64,000 nt of DNA from Enhygromyxa salina (GCF_000737335.2 NZ_JMCC02000073.1:38299-102298); one strand, 5' to 3'; shown: positions 40,820 to 50,096, counted from the first letter of the stretch. Translations and numbers: made by a program. Notes: generated from the letters alone by a model not told the origin.

Positions 40820-43059
40820 GACACTGTCCAGGAGTCGTCCCCGCTGGCCACCATGGTGATCGGAGCAGATCGCCCCGGCGCGTCGGCGTCTGCCAGGTCC
40901 TTGGTGAGCTCCACCAGCGCGTTGAAGGGCACGACCTCGGTCTCGATCACATCTCGCAGAAAGCTGTCGCGGATCTTGCGACGATACGACTTCAGCTGGT
41001 TCCGCGCATAGTTGTTGTACCCCGCGTAGTCCACGGACGCGTGACAGTTGGTCGTCGTCATGAACGCGCTGTTCGAGACGTTGAACACCTGTCCGGTGCG
41101 CGCGTCCCGGTAGCGCAGGAGATAGGCGCCGAACCCTTCATTGTAGCGCTCGGGGGACGAGCTGATCTCACCCATGCGATTTGACATCAGCTGGTTCAGC
41201 ACGGCGACCATCGGCGTCCGGGATTCATCCACGAACGCGTTGATCTGGAACTGGGTATCGAACGCGGTGTTCTCGTACAGCTCCAGTTCCTTCATCAGGA
41301 CCGTCTTGTAGCGCGCCACTTTCCAGAAGTAGGGCAAGGTCTGAAGGAGTCCGGCGTTCGCGGAGTAGAGCACATTGCTGAGATTCAGCAGCAGATCCCC
41401 GTTGATCGACTTCAACTCGTCAGCCAGGTTGTCCAGCTGGAGCGGGTTGGCGTTGGGCCCGAAGGTGCTGGCGTTGTGATGATACGTCTGCATTTTCCGC
41501 TCGATCCCATCGATGTAATTCGACAGTTGACCGAGCTCGAACGTGGCCAGCGCCTCGCCGATCATCCGGGTAAACTCGGCCCGGATCTCTGCCCACGTCG
41601 GCACCGGTTCCTTCGGCCACACCAGCCCGATCACGGTGCCAACCATCTGGAAAGGTGGGATCCCCGTCAGGTGCCCCATGGTGTTGAAGAAGGCCACGGT
41701 CAGGTCCTTCTCGCTGGGGGGCGTCGCGGCCCTGAGCGTCGGCGTTGGCGTCGGCGCCGGCGCCTCGACGAAGGACCAGGTCGGAAACACAGGACCGGCA
41801 TGATCTGTCTTGGTCCAGGGCCGCAGACCCAGCGCCCCCTCGCCGCCGATCTGCAGATAGGCGCCCGAATGAGCGCCGACCAGGAAATAGGTAGCGCGGG
41901 TGGTCGCCGGCTGCCCGCGCGGGATCTCCATGGCGCGCACGAAGAAGCTACCGCCCGCCTGCGGGCCGTCCGCCAGGATCGGGCCACAGTCGGACTTGCT
42001 GTCGTGGAGGTAGCGCCCGTCCGATGTGGACTGGAGTTGGAACACGTCTTCAGTCATCAGCGCGGCTCCGGGCTGCTGGTTCTGCGCACCCAGCAACGTC
42101 CACACCGCTGGCCCCTCGTCCTCGTCGAGGGTCCCCGCAGCGCCGAGCAGGCCGCCGCTGCCGATCGGCCAGGCGCTGCCGCCACGGAGCACGACCCGGT
42201 CGCCAAACCGCAGCGGGCTCGATCCCGCGTACCAGCCCTCTGGCGGCACGCCGACCGCGGTCGCGCAGCAGCGCACCACGCCCGCGACCGCGTCCTGCAG
42301 CTCGAGGGTGAGGTCTCGGGTCACGTGGGCGAGGTAGTGCTGAAGCTGCGATCCGTTGGGCTCGTTGACAAGCACCTTCTCATACCAGGCCGTCCAGTCC
42401 GCGGCGTACTCATCGTCGGCCCACGGGTCGATGATGCCACCGTCACAGCCCTGAGCGATCGACCTCGAGCGCGCCGTCACGGCGGCATCCGCCGCCTCCC
42501 GGAGCGCTTCGGCGTACAAGCGAAACGTGGCCTCGAGGCGCTCGTCCGCGGCCGCCCAGCCGCCTCGCCGCGCCCCGTGAGCGGTGCGCATCATCTCGAT
42601 CTGCGTCGCTAGGTGGACGATCATCAGCCGGCACAATAGGGGCACCCGCTCGGAGCCCCCGGACTCCAGAATCAGACGTCGCCCCGCTTCGCCAGCTTGC
42701 CGTTCGAGCGTCTCGAGCCCCGACCACCGCGCCTCGACAGCCTCGACATCCTCGACAGCCTCGGCATCGCGCGTGTATCCGCGGAGGGCATCGGGTCGCC
42801 CCGCGAGCCAACCATCGAGCACGGCCGCGTGCCGCTCCAATCGAGCCAGCTCACCCTCGACCCCGCTCTGAGTCAGCGGGCGCGGGCGCGGGGACGAGAC
42901 ATCGGGCTCGCTGCGCTTGCCAGGGGCGGCGAACAGCGCGAGCACCTCGTCCAGCACCGGCGCCTCAGGTGCGCGTGATGCCAGCAGACCTGCCGCCGCA
43001 GTGTTCTGACAGTAGAAGTTGACGATCTGATGGCGAAGACGATTGGTAAAGCGGGTCAC
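40816..43059 (-). CDS. Large toxin-like protein (helical pore-forming-like + beta-trefoil-like)
   Basis: 747 residues from 43059 to a stop overlapping the radical SAM start. No signal peptide. Residues ~1-280 are largely helical. Residues ~335-450 have beta-trefoil-like phrases (DGRYLHDSKSDCGPIL, YFLVGAHSGAYLQIGGEGAL). From ~475 a helical region reads FFNTMGHLTGIPPFQMVGTV, EFTRMIGEALATFELGQLSN and LLQTLPYFWKVARYKTVLMK. This is reminiscent of the seven-helix domain I of Cry-type delta-endotoxins, including the hydrophobic helix followed by the L-P-x-(Y/F)-x-x-x-A block. The similarity is by eye and weak. Unlike Cry toxins, the trefoil precedes the helical part. Translational coupling to a radical SAM gene suggests a modified protein effector. 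Confidence 0.7.
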   Translation of the reverse strand: MTRFTNRLRHQIVNFYCQNTAAAGLLASRAPEAPVLDEVLALFAAPGKRSEPDVSSPRPRPLTQSGVEGELARLERHAAVLDGWLAGRPDALRGYTRDAEAVEDVEAVEARWSGLETLERQAGEAGRRLILESGGSERVPLLCRLMIVHLATQIEMMRTAHGARRGGWAAADERLEATFRLYAEALREAADAAVTARSRSIAQGCDGGIIDPWADDEYAADWTAWYEKVLVNEPNGSQLQHYLAHVTRDLTLELQDAVAGVVRCCATAVGVPPEGWYAGSSPLRFGDRVVLRGGSAWPIGSGGLLGAAGTLDEDEGPAVWTLLGAQNQQPGAALMTEDVFQLQSTSDGRYLHDSKSDCGPILADGPQAGGSFFVRAMEIPRGQPATTRATYFLVGAHSGAYLQIGGEGALGLRPWTKTDHAGPVFPTWSFVEAPAPTPTPTLRAATPPSEKDLTVAFFNTMGHLTGIPPFQMVGTVIGLVWPKEPVPTWAEIRAEFTRMIGEALATFELGQLSNYIDGIERKMQTYHHNASTFGPNANPLQLDNLADELKSINGDLLLNLSNVLYSANAGLLQTLPYFWKVARYKTVLMKELELYENTAFDTQFQINAFVDESRTPMVAVLNQLMSNRMGEISSSPERYNEGFGAYLLRYRDARTGQVFNVSNSAFMTTTNCHASVDYAGYNNYARNQLKSYRRKIRDSFLRDVIETEVVPFNALVELTKDLADADAPGRSAPITMVASGDDSWTVS

Positions 43060-43297
43060 GGGTGATCCTGGTACGGGATAACGCAGCTCTCACATGCGAT
43101 GATTGTGATTCACGCACGACGTCGAGAACAATCCGCTGCCTCGACGCACCCAATCCAGTATTCGCGACGACGGCGCTCGGACAAATAGGCTGGTCAGATG
43201 ATTGTCATCGATGAGGTCGATACTGCTCGCAACCGGCGTGAGTGGCCCAGGAGCGACGTTCGCCAGGCCGAGCCCGGTTCCCAGTCGACCACGATGA

Positions 43298-43460
43298 GCA
43301 GCCTTGCTCCGTCGTGCCACCGGCGCCTCGCGTGGTCTGCCCACCTCGCGCGACACCGTGGAGGCGATGGCGATCAGGCGGACGCTGCGTCCCGCTCAAC
43401 GAAGCGGTCGCGATCGAGGTTGGGTTCGCCCGCGGGATGAACATGTATCGGGGCAAGGTC
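43298..43460 (+). pseudogene. Broken, partly inverted copy of the cupredoxin gene
   Basis: 43358-43460 matches the 3' part of the cupredoxin gene (VEAMxIKRTL, LNEAV, GMNMYxGKV) in direct orientation. It has a 4-bp insertion causing a frameshift, a ~27-bp deletion, and loss of the ligand Cys (TGC to CGC). 43298-43318 matches an upstream piece (GAGCAAGGCTGC region) in inverted orientation. No start codon or intact frame remains. The 405-bp gap 43060-43464 holds nothing else recognisable. Confidence 0.82.
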
Positions 43461-43464
43461 GGCG

Positions 43465-44529
43465 TCACTGCTTGCTCGGCACGCCGATCTCGACCTCGAT
43501 CACGTTGTATTCGTTGTAGGGCTGGGGAAGAAACAGCGAGGTCTCGCTCCACTCGCCGATCCCCGAGCCCCACTGCAGTCCGTGGCCGTACTCGATCTCG
43601 TTCCAGTCCACGAATAGCTCGCCGAGACCGCCGCCGGCCGGGATCTTGTAGAGCCCGCGCGAGTGAAACTCGGCCGCGTACACGTTGCCGCAGGCGTCGA
43701 CGCCAAGGCCATCGACGAGGGTCAGCACGCCGGGATCTTCGCCGCCGGTCTCGCTGCCGCCGGGGTCTTCGCCGCCTGTGTCGGTGCCCGTGTCGGTGCC
43801 CGTGTCCGAGGGATCGAGCGGTGGGTTGTCGTCGAGCGGCAGCGTGCCCCACTCGACGGGGGTCCCGGCTTCGCCCGTTGCGCTGATCGGCACCCGGTAG
43901 ATCGTGGGACTCCGGCCTCCGATGAACAGGCCGTCGTAGTCGCGATCGAAGCTCAGCCACCGCGACGAAAAGTCCGGCGTCTCGAGCCAGACCTCGGCCT
44001 CGCCCGAGGCCGCGTCGACCCGCATCACGCGGATCTCATCGCCAATGAAGATGTTGCCGTCGCGATCTTCGACGAGCCCGAACGGGTACTCGAGGTTGCC
44101 GGCCAGCAGCGCCGAGCTGCCGTCTGGCGTCAGCACCAAGACCCGAAAGAACATCTCTTGGACCACGGCGAGGCGGCCGTCCGACAGCTGCCGCACGGCC
44201 GCGCGACTGGGGATGCCGGGCACCCACAGGGCCGGTTGACCGGTGGCGCTGGTGGCCCGAAATAGATCTTGGGTGTTGCTGCCGATCAGGTTGCCGAGCG
44301 GGTCGAAGGCGATGTCCGCGGCGCCGATCGGGCCGTCGAGCTGGCGGACCCGCGGGGCAGGGAGGTCCGCGCAGTCGTAGGACTCACCGCCGGACTCACT
44401 GCTGGTCGGGGTGGTCTCGCTGGCGTCCGCGCTTGGGGGCCCGCCGCATGCCGTGCCCAGCGCGATGACGCTGAGCGCGAAAGCAAGGGCGCCGACAGCC
44501 AATGCGTGGCGCGTGCTCATTGTGGGCAT
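43465..44529 (-). CDS. Lipoprotein with SMP-30/NHL-type beta-propeller
   Basis: 354 residues from ATG 44529 (ATG 44520 is also possible). The signal ends in ALGTAC. Repeats such as GAADIAFDPLGNLIGSNTQD, YPFGLVEDRDGNIFIGDEIR and DGLGVDACGNVYAAEFHSRG each carry the D-x-x-G-N-(L/I/V)-(Y/F)-x-A/G blade pattern of NHL/SMP-30-like propellers. An inserted Asp/Thr/Gly-rich linker (TDTGTDTGTDTGGEDPGG) interrupts blades 5 and 6. It is probably an outer-membrane-anchored binding protein; no catalytic residues are evident. It ends at the boundary of the cupredoxin pseudogene. Confidence 0.82.
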   Translation of the reverse strand: MPTMSTRHALAVGALAFALSVIALGTACGGPPSADASETTPTSSESGGESYDCADLPAPRVRQLDGPIGAADIAFDPLGNLIGSNTQDLFRATSATGQPALWVPGIPSRAAVRQLSDGRLAVVQEMFFRVLVLTPDGSSALLAGNLEYPFGLVEDRDGNIFIGDEIRVMRVDAASGEAEVWLETPDFSSRWLSFDRDYDGLFIGGRSPTIYRVPISATGEAGTPVEWGTLPLDDNPPLDPSDTGTDTGTDTGGEDPGGSETGGEDPGVLTLVDGLGVDACGNVYAAEFHSRGLYKIPAGGGLGELFVDWNEIEYGHGLQWGSGIGEWSETSLFLPQPYNEYNVIEVEIGVPSKQ

Positions 44530-44543
44530 GGCTCGAGCGGCGC

Positions 44544-45164
44544 TCAGCGCTGGCGGCGAAGCGCAGGCACGAGCAAGAACAACGGGAGCGCGAGCAGTGC
44601 CCACGGCGAGGGTGGCGTGGCTTGAACGCTGCATCCACCGCCACCGCCGCCGCCACCGTCGGTGGTGCCGCCGTCGGTTGTGCCGCCGTCGGTTGTGCCG
44701 TCGTCGGTGCCGCCGCCGTCGTCGGTGCCGCCGCCGTCGTCGGTGCCGCCGCCGTCGTCGGTGCCAGACGGGGGCTCCTCGTCAACGTAGACCGTGACGC
44801 CGGTGGTGTAGCCGGTGCTGGCCTGGAGGCTGAGCGAGTGGACGCCCTGATCGAGCACGATGTCGGCGAAGGTGCAGCCATCGGGACAGTCTTGGACGCC
44901 GATCGACACGTCGTTGACGAACACCTCGACCGTCGTGATCGGGCCATCGTCGAGGCCTTGGTACACACCGATCTCCGCGTCGAACATCACGGGTGCGCCC
45001 TCGAACACCTCGTTGGGCAGCGGCGAGATGAACCAGGCCGTGGAGATGTCGCCGGCGAGGCCCTCGTCGCCGCTGGGGTCGGGCACGGCGAAGGCATCAC
45101 CAGAGACGAGCATGAAGCTCGCGGCCGCAGTCAATGCAATGAGGAGTCGCTTGGATAGGTGCAC
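44544..45164 (-). CDS. Secreted protein with C-terminal sorting tail
   Basis: 206 residues from GTG 45164; the frame opens further upstream but a signal peptide (KRLLIALTAAASFMLVSGDAFA) begins here. An Ig-like beta-sandwich follows (STAWFISPLPNEVFEGAPV, TTVEVFVNDVSIGVQDCPDG). A Thr-Asp-Gly repeat linker (GTDDGGGTDDGG) precedes a Gly run with Cys, the hydrophobic helix WALLALPLFLLVPAL and RRQR. This C-terminus fits a MYXO-CTERM/PEP-CTERM-like sorting signal. It may be a surface matrix component. Enzymatic function is not expected. Confidence 0.8.
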   Translation of the reverse strand: MHLSKRLLIALTAAASFMLVSGDAFAVPDPSGDEGLAGDISTAWFISPLPNEVFEGAPVMFDAEIGVYQGLDDGPITTVEVFVNDVSIGVQDCPDGCTFADIVLDQGVHSLSLQASTGYTTGVTVYVDEEPPSGTDDGGGTDDGGGTDDGGGTDDGTTDGGTTDGGTTDGGGGGGGGCSVQATPPSPWALLALPLFLLVPALRRQR

Positions 45165-45241
45165 GGGTCCATTGTGCCGTGAGCAGCCGTGGTCGATCAT
45201 GGTTGCGCGCAGATCGACGATAAGCTGGCCCCGGCGGCGTT

Positions 45242-46195
45242 CTAGTGCGCGGTGGGGGAGCCCGCGCCCGCGCGGATGGCGACCTCGAGCGTGTTGTTTC
45301 GGGGCGGCACCGGGCAGTTGAAGTGCTCGCTGTAGGCACACAAGGGGTTGGTCGCGCGGTTGAAGTCGAGCTCGAGCGCGGTCCCGGTGGGGGCCTGAAG
45401 CTCGAGGTAGCGGCCCGCGGCGTAGCTCTGGTGCCCGCTGGTCTGATCGCGAAACGGGATCAGCAGCGGCTCGTTGGGTGTGGCCGTTGGCGCGTAGCCG
45501 AACGCTTGCAAGCTCAGCGCCTGGCCGTTGATCTCGAAGTGGGCTTCGCCGACCACGTACAGCGTCTTGGTCAGCCCGCGACTGGTCTGCAGCAGCACGC
45601 CCTCGCGGGTGGGCGAAGGCTCAAACCGGGCGGTGACGATCACGGCGCCGTCGATGGGAAACCACGCGACGCCGGGGAAGCTGGCGCGCAGCTCGGCGTC
45701 GCGGTCGTGGATCTGGACCCGCCAGCTCTCGCTCTGCGGGGAGATCGCAACGGCGAAGCGGCTGTCTTCTCCGTCACCGTCACCGTCGCCAAGGGGGATC
45801 AGCGTCGTCTCGCGAACCGTGGCCTCGCGGATGCCGGTCACCAGCAGCTGCTCGGGCGTGGCCTCGAAGCTCAGCTGCGCGGCGTCGTCAGCTTTGGCGG
45901 GCGGACCCCAGCTGCCGTTGAAGCGGGCGAGCTTCAGCTGCTCACCGGGCGCGAGGTAGTAGGCCGCGACCACCGTCAAGAACGAGCGATCGTCCTCGCG
46001 CAGCTCACGGTCAAGCTCGAGCTGAAACGCGCGGGCACGCTCGAGGGCGGCCGGGTCAGCGGTTGGTGGTGGGGCCGCGACGGGCGGCGCAGAGTCGGTG
46101 CGCGGCTCGGCGACCGTGCACGCGACGGCGAGCGCGGCCAGGGCCGCGAGCCACAGCGATCGTCGAGGGAGCAGCGGCGTCATGGTGTTCGTCAC
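45242..46195 (-). CDS. DUF1684-family lipoprotein
   Basis: 317 residues from GTG 46195 (ATG 46183 also possible); the GTG overlaps the stop of the upstream gene (GTGA). The lipobox is ALAVAC. The C-terminal half has the DUF1684 signature: LELDFNRATNPLCAYSEHFN followed by CPVPPRNNTLEVAIRAG. An internal GDGDGDGED run is present. DUF1684 proteins are secreted and of unknown function; the conserved N-R-A-x-N-P-x-C-A-Y segment suggests a conserved ligand-binding pocket. It is coupled to a TPR membrane protein gene, which suggests a shared envelope role. Confidence 0.88.
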   Translation of the reverse strand: MTNTMTPLLPRRSLWLAALAALAVACTVAEPRTDSAPPVAAPPPTADPAALERARAFQLELDRELREDDRSFLTVVAAYYLAPGEQLKLARFNGSWGPPAKADDAAQLSFEATPEQLLVTGIREATVRETTLIPLGDGDGDGEDSRFAVAISPQSESWRVQIHDRDAELRASFPGVAWFPIDGAVIVTARFEPSPTREGVLLQTSRGLTKTLYVVGEAHFEINGQALSLQAFGYAPTATPNEPLLIPFRDQTSGHQSYAAGRYLELQAPTGTALELDFNRATNPLCAYSEHFNCPVPPRNNTLEVAIRAGAGSPTAH

Positions 46196-47145
46196 GCCAA
46201 CAACCCATGGGCCTGCATGAACTCGCGCAGCTCGGGCCAGCAGCGCGCGAGGTAGTCGAACCGGCCCGGTCGGATCCCGTGGATCAGCGCGCTGATCTCC
46301 TGACCCGAGTGCACGCCGCGGTAGTTGTCCTCACGCTCGCCGAGCCGCGTCAGCGCGTAGGCTTCGAGCAGCTGCAGCTGGCGGATCCCCGCGCCCGAGA
46401 CCGTGCCCTCGATCGCGTCCCACTTGCTGCCGAGCTCACGCAGCAGCTGCTCCCAGGCGTCGTCGCGAGCCAGCAGAAACGCGTTGGCCACGAACCAATG
46501 CCGCTCGAGATCCGCGGCGCAGCGGTGGCCTTCGGCGCGCCAGCGAACGGCCGCCTGCAGGTCGCCATCGAGCACCGAGGCCAAGGTTGCCGCGGCGTAC
46601 ACCGCTGGCGCCAGGCTCTGCAGGGTCTTGCGATTGCCCAGCCACCCCGAGTCGACGACCATGTGAATGCGCTCGCGGGCCTCGCTGAACTCGCCGCGGC
46701 GGATCGCCACCAGCGCCCGGTAGTAGGCGGCGAGCGGGCGGATGTTGGGTGGGGTCCGACGGCTGGCGAGGAGCTGATCGAGCAGCGACGCGGCCTCGTC
46801 GGCGCGCCCGAGGTCCAGCAGCTCGCGGGCGCGCTCGTTGGCCGCGATCGCCCGATGGGCATCGCCGCGTCGGCGAAAGCTCCAGCCCAGCAGACCGCCA
46901 AACAGCAGCGCGAAGGCCAGCCAGGTCCAGCTCGTCAGCGCCCAGCCCAGCCCCGCCAGCAGCTCGATGCCAAGCACCACACCAAACGCTCGCAGGGATA
47001 CCTGGCGCGGCTTGAGGAGCTTCGGCAGCGCCGGGTTCACCTCGCGCGGCTGGCGTGCGAGCGAGGTCGGCTCGAGCTCCTGGGAAGGATCGTGGGTAGG
47101 CTCAGCGCCGGGGTTGGCGGCGGGCGGTGTGCTTTGCTCGGGCAC
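46192..47145 (-). CDS. Membrane-anchored TPR-like protein
   Basis: 317 residues from GTG 47145. A Pro-rich cytoplasmic start is followed by two adjacent transmembrane helices (AFGVVLGIELLAGLGWAL and TWLAFALLFGGLLGWSF) and then a helical-repeat domain from about 95 (ARELLDLGRADEAASLLDQL, YRALVAIRRGEFSEARERIH). It is a likely scaffold at the inner membrane. Translation is coupled to the downstream DUF1684 lipoprotein gene. No catalytic site. Gene 47336 (pgi) lies 190 bp upstream on the same strand. Confidence 0.75.
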   Translation of the reverse strand: MPEQSTPPAANPGAEPTHDPSQELEPTSLARQPREVNPALPKLLKPRQVSLRAFGVVLGIELLAGLGWALTSWTWLAFALLFGGLLGWSFRRRGDAHRAIAANERARELLDLGRADEAASLLDQLLASRRTPPNIRPLAAYYRALVAIRRGEFSEARERIHMVVDSGWLGNRKTLQSLAPAVYAAATLASVLDGDLQAAVRWRAEGHRCAADLERHWFVANAFLLARDDAWEQLLRELGSKWDAIEGTVSGAGIRQLQLLEAYALTRLGEREDNYRGVHSGQEISALIHGIRPGRFDYLARCWPELREFMQAHGLLA

Positions 47146-47335
47146 GGGGCGGATGATAGACGCCCGCGGGCGAGGTCCGTGTGCACAACAGCAAACGGGA
47201 CGCAGAAGCGGCTCTGCCGGTCATGCGGCGACGTTTGTGCGGGCGACCGCGGATCACCGCCGCCGTGGTGCACCCGCCGCCAAGAAATGCGCGGCGGGTC
47301 GTGACGCTGACCAGGGGCGCGTCGCTGCGGAGCGT

Positions 47336-49012
47336 CTAGGACGATCGTAAGGCGCGATAGCGGCGGATCAGCGCGTTGGTCGACGTGTCGTGGCCGAGCG
47401 CCTCGTCGCTCGCCGCGACCAGCTCGGGGACGATGCGCTTGGCCAGGACCTTGCCCAGCTCCACGCCCCACTGGTCGAACGAGTCGATCCCCCAGATCAC
47501 GCCCTGGGTGAACACATCATGCTCGTACAGCGCAACGAGCCGGCCGAGGGCCGCGGGGGTCATGCGCTCGAGCATCATCACGTTGGTTGGGCGGTTGCCG
47601 TCGAACTCGCGGTGCAGCGCGAGCCAGGCCGGGCTGCCCTCGGCCTCGGCCTGCGCGGCGGTTTGCCCAAACGCCAGCGCCTCGGCCTGGGCGAACACGT
47701 TGGCGATCAGCAGATCTTGATGATCACCCAGGGGCGTGACGAGCGGGTTGAGGCTATTTGCAAAGGCGATGAAGTCCACGGGGACCAGGCGCGTGCCCTG
47801 GTGGATCAGCTGATAAAACGAGTGCTGCCCGTTGGTGCCAGGTTCGCCCCAATAGATCGGGCTGGTGTCCACGTCGACGCGGCGGCCGTCGACGCCGACC
47901 TGCTTGCCGTTGCTCTCCATCGTGAGCTGCTGCAAGTACGCTGGCAGCCGGTGGAGGTACTGCTCGTAGGGCAACACCGCCATGGTCTGGGCGCCAAAGA
48001 AATTGTTGTACCAGATCGACAGCAGGGCCTTGAGCACCGGGAGGTTGCGCTCGAACGGGGCCGTACGGAAGTGCTCGTCCATCTCGTGGAACCCGTCCAA
48101 CATCGAGCGGAATTCGTCGGGTCCGATCGCCAGCATCGTGGACAGGCCGATCGCGGACGTCATCGAGTAGCGCCCGCCGACCCAGTCCCAAAACCCAAAC
48201 ATGTTGGCCGTGTCGATGCCAAACGCGGAGACGGCCTCGGCGTTGGTCGACAGGGCGACGAAGTGGCGCCCGACTGCGCGCGTGTCCCCCGTGTCTTCGC
48301 CAAGGCCCGCGAGCAACCACGCCCGCGCGGTGTGGGCGTTGGCCATGGTCTCGAGGGTGGTGAAGGTCTTGGACGCGATCACGAACAAGGTCCGCGCCGG
48401 GTCGAGATCCCGGGTCGCCTCGGCGAAGTCGGTTCCGTCGACGTTGGACACGAAGCGGAAGGTCAGCTTGCGATCGGCGTAGTGGCGCAGGGCCTCGTAG
48501 GCCATCGAGGGCCCGAGGTCCGATCCGCCGATCCCAATGTTGACCACGTTGTCGATCCGCTGGCCGGTGTGCCCTGTCCACGCGCCGCTGCGGACCCGCT
48601 CGGCGAAGTCGCGCATCTGGTCGAGCACCGCGTGGACCTGCGGGACCACGTCTTCACCGTCAACGAAGATCTGCTGGTCTCGCGGGGCTCGCAGCGCGAC
48701 ATGCAGGACCGCGCGGTCTTCGGTCACGTTGATCCGCTCGCCGCCAAACATCGCGTTGATCCGCTCGCGCAGGCCAGACTCGTTGGCGAGCTGGATCAAC
48801 AGCCGCAGGGTCTCGTCGGTGATGCGGTTCTTGGAGTAGTCCAAGAAGATGCCCGCAGCTTCGAGGCTGAACCGCTCGGCGCGGGCGGGATCCTGGGCGA
48901 ACAGCTCGCGCAGGTGCTGGGGCGCGAGTTGTTCGTGGTGGGCTTGCAGCGCTGACCAGGCAGGGCGCAGGCGCAACGCAGACGGTGGCGTGTCGGTTGG
49001 CGGGCTGGTCAT
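47336..49012 (-). CDS. pgi: Glucose-6-phosphate isomerase
   Basis: 558 residues from ATG 49012, the usual length for the enterobacterial/eukaryotic type (~550). The PGI signatures are intact: NVVNIGIGGSDLGPSMAYEA, FWDWVGGRYSMTSAIGLS and GIDSFDQWGVELGKVLAKRI, as well as the active-site Glu/His blocks WGEPGTNGQHSFYQLIHQG. It interconverts glucose-6-phosphate and fructose-6-phosphate in glycolysis/gluconeogenesis in the cytoplasm. It is a core metabolic gene placed among accessory genes and seems transcribed alone. Confidence 0.98.
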   Translation of the reverse strand: MTSPPTDTPPSALRLRPAWSALQAHHEQLAPQHLRELFAQDPARAERFSLEAAGIFLDYSKNRITDETLRLLIQLANESGLRERINAMFGGERINVTEDRAVLHVALRAPRDQQIFVDGEDVVPQVHAVLDQMRDFAERVRSGAWTGHTGQRIDNVVNIGIGGSDLGPSMAYEALRHYADRKLTFRFVSNVDGTDFAEATRDLDPARTLFVIASKTFTTLETMANAHTARAWLLAGLGEDTGDTRAVGRHFVALSTNAEAVSAFGIDTANMFGFWDWVGGRYSMTSAIGLSTMLAIGPDEFRSMLDGFHEMDEHFRTAPFERNLPVLKALLSIWYNNFFGAQTMAVLPYEQYLHRLPAYLQQLTMESNGKQVGVDGRRVDVDTSPIYWGEPGTNGQHSFYQLIHQGTRLVPVDFIAFANSLNPLVTPLGDHQDLLIANVFAQAEALAFGQTAAQAEAEGSPAWLALHREFDGNRPTNVMMLERMTPAALGRLVALYEHDVFTQGVIWGIDSFDQWGVELGKVLAKRIVPELVAASDEALGHDTSTNALIRRYRALRSS

Positions 49013-49143
49013 GGGTCATGCTCGATGTTGGGCGCGATCCGTGTCAAGGATCCCCTTCGGATGGTTGGTCGGGGAAAAGGCTGAACGGGTCTGGGGACGG
49101 CCGTGACAACGTCATCGCCGGCAGCGCCCAGCTGGCGGGGAAT

Positions 49144-49661
49144 CTACGGGACCGGATAGCCCCAGAAGTAGCGCTGGCCGGGCACGTAGCGGTCGAGCTC
49201 GCCGGACTCCAGGAGGGACTCCAACGCTGCAGCGATCTCGAGGCGCCGGGGCTCGCCGGCGTAGAAGAAGGGGCGGCAGTCCATGCCGGTCCATGCTTCG
49301 AGGCGGTGGCACAGCGGGAGGTAGGTCCCGATACCAGCGGGCGTTGCGGTCGTCACTCTCGAGAACCTCGCGCAACATGGGGAGATCCTCCGAAGCCGCA
49401 ACGCTGGCGCAGACGAGGAGCGACACTCGGTTGAGCGCGAGCGGGTCGGGATGGTGAAAAAAAAGGCTGTAGGAGCCGAGCGTGACGGTGGTCGCCGTGC
49501 TTGGCCCGCTCGACCACTGCCGCCAGGACGATCCAGGGATTCGTCGAATGGAGCGGCGCGTTTGATAGCAGATCGAACTTGGGTGCGTGGTTTCAGTGCA
49601 GGCCGTTCCCGAGCCAGCTAAAGCAGCCGTGGAGAAAGGATGGAAGGTCTTCCGTTATCAT
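49144..49661 (-). pseudogene. Decayed gene with nonsense and frameshift lesions
   Basis: A minus-strand coding trace starts at ATG 49661 (MITEDLPSFLHGCFSWLG...), hits an in-frame TGA at 49593-49595, then continues in the same frame (KFDLLSNAPLHSTNPWIVLA). It shifts frame near 49536 (TVTLGSYSLFFHHPDPLALN) and shifts again near 49350 (RLEIAAALESLLESGELDRY...), ending at a stop at 49144. All pieces have coding character in the right order. The family is not recognised. Sequencing error could explain one lesion, but hardly all three. Confidence 0.65.
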
Positions 49662-49769
49662 CGTCGAGTTCTCCAGATCGCCTAGCTCAGGCCATGGACT
49701 TTGCGGTGATACACGCTCTTACGTTTTTTCGTGCGCGCGTTGTGCCGCCCTCGCAGGGTCGAGGTAGCC

Positions 49770-50036
49770 GTGGACGACAATCGCCGGGATGACCGCGACC
49801 GCGGCGACACGTACACCGACTTGGTCGACGCTGTCGTTCGCGGGACCTTGCACGGTACAGGCACACTCGACGAACTGAGGCTCCGTCGTGCCTACATCGT
49901 GGAGTTGGGCGACTGGGAGCAGATGATCGCCGAGTTGTTCATGGATGTGCTGGCGGATGAGGGGTGCCTACGCCGGGCGCGGACACCGTCTTCGCCCGGC
50001 GTCCGTGGCACGTACATCGTCGAGTTCGACGAATGA
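49770..50036 (+). CDS. Small hypothetical protein
   Basis: 88 residues from GTG 49770. Acidic, with ELRLRRAYIVELGDWEQMIA and LFMDVLADEGCLRRARTP as recognisable helix-like segments and ending GTYIVEFDE. No signal or membrane helix. It lies between a decayed gene and the glycosyl hydrolase gene, on the opposite strand to both. It could be a real small gene or a chance frame; the less biased composition and lack of an overlapping better frame favour a gene. Confidence 0.4.
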   Translation: MDDNRRDDRDRGDTYTDLVDAVVRGTLHGTGTLDELRLRRAYIVELGDWEQMIAELFMDVLADEGCLRRARTPSSPGVRGTYIVEFDE

Positions 50037-50096
50037 GATCGACGGGCTACCAGCCCTTCGACCGACGGAGCTGCGCGCGTTGAGCGTACCCAAGCC

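Noticed and set aside
39600..43470. Insertion sequence or transposon boundaries around the toxin-like module
   Set aside because: No transposase, terminal inverted repeats or target-site duplication were found; only gene fragments are present.
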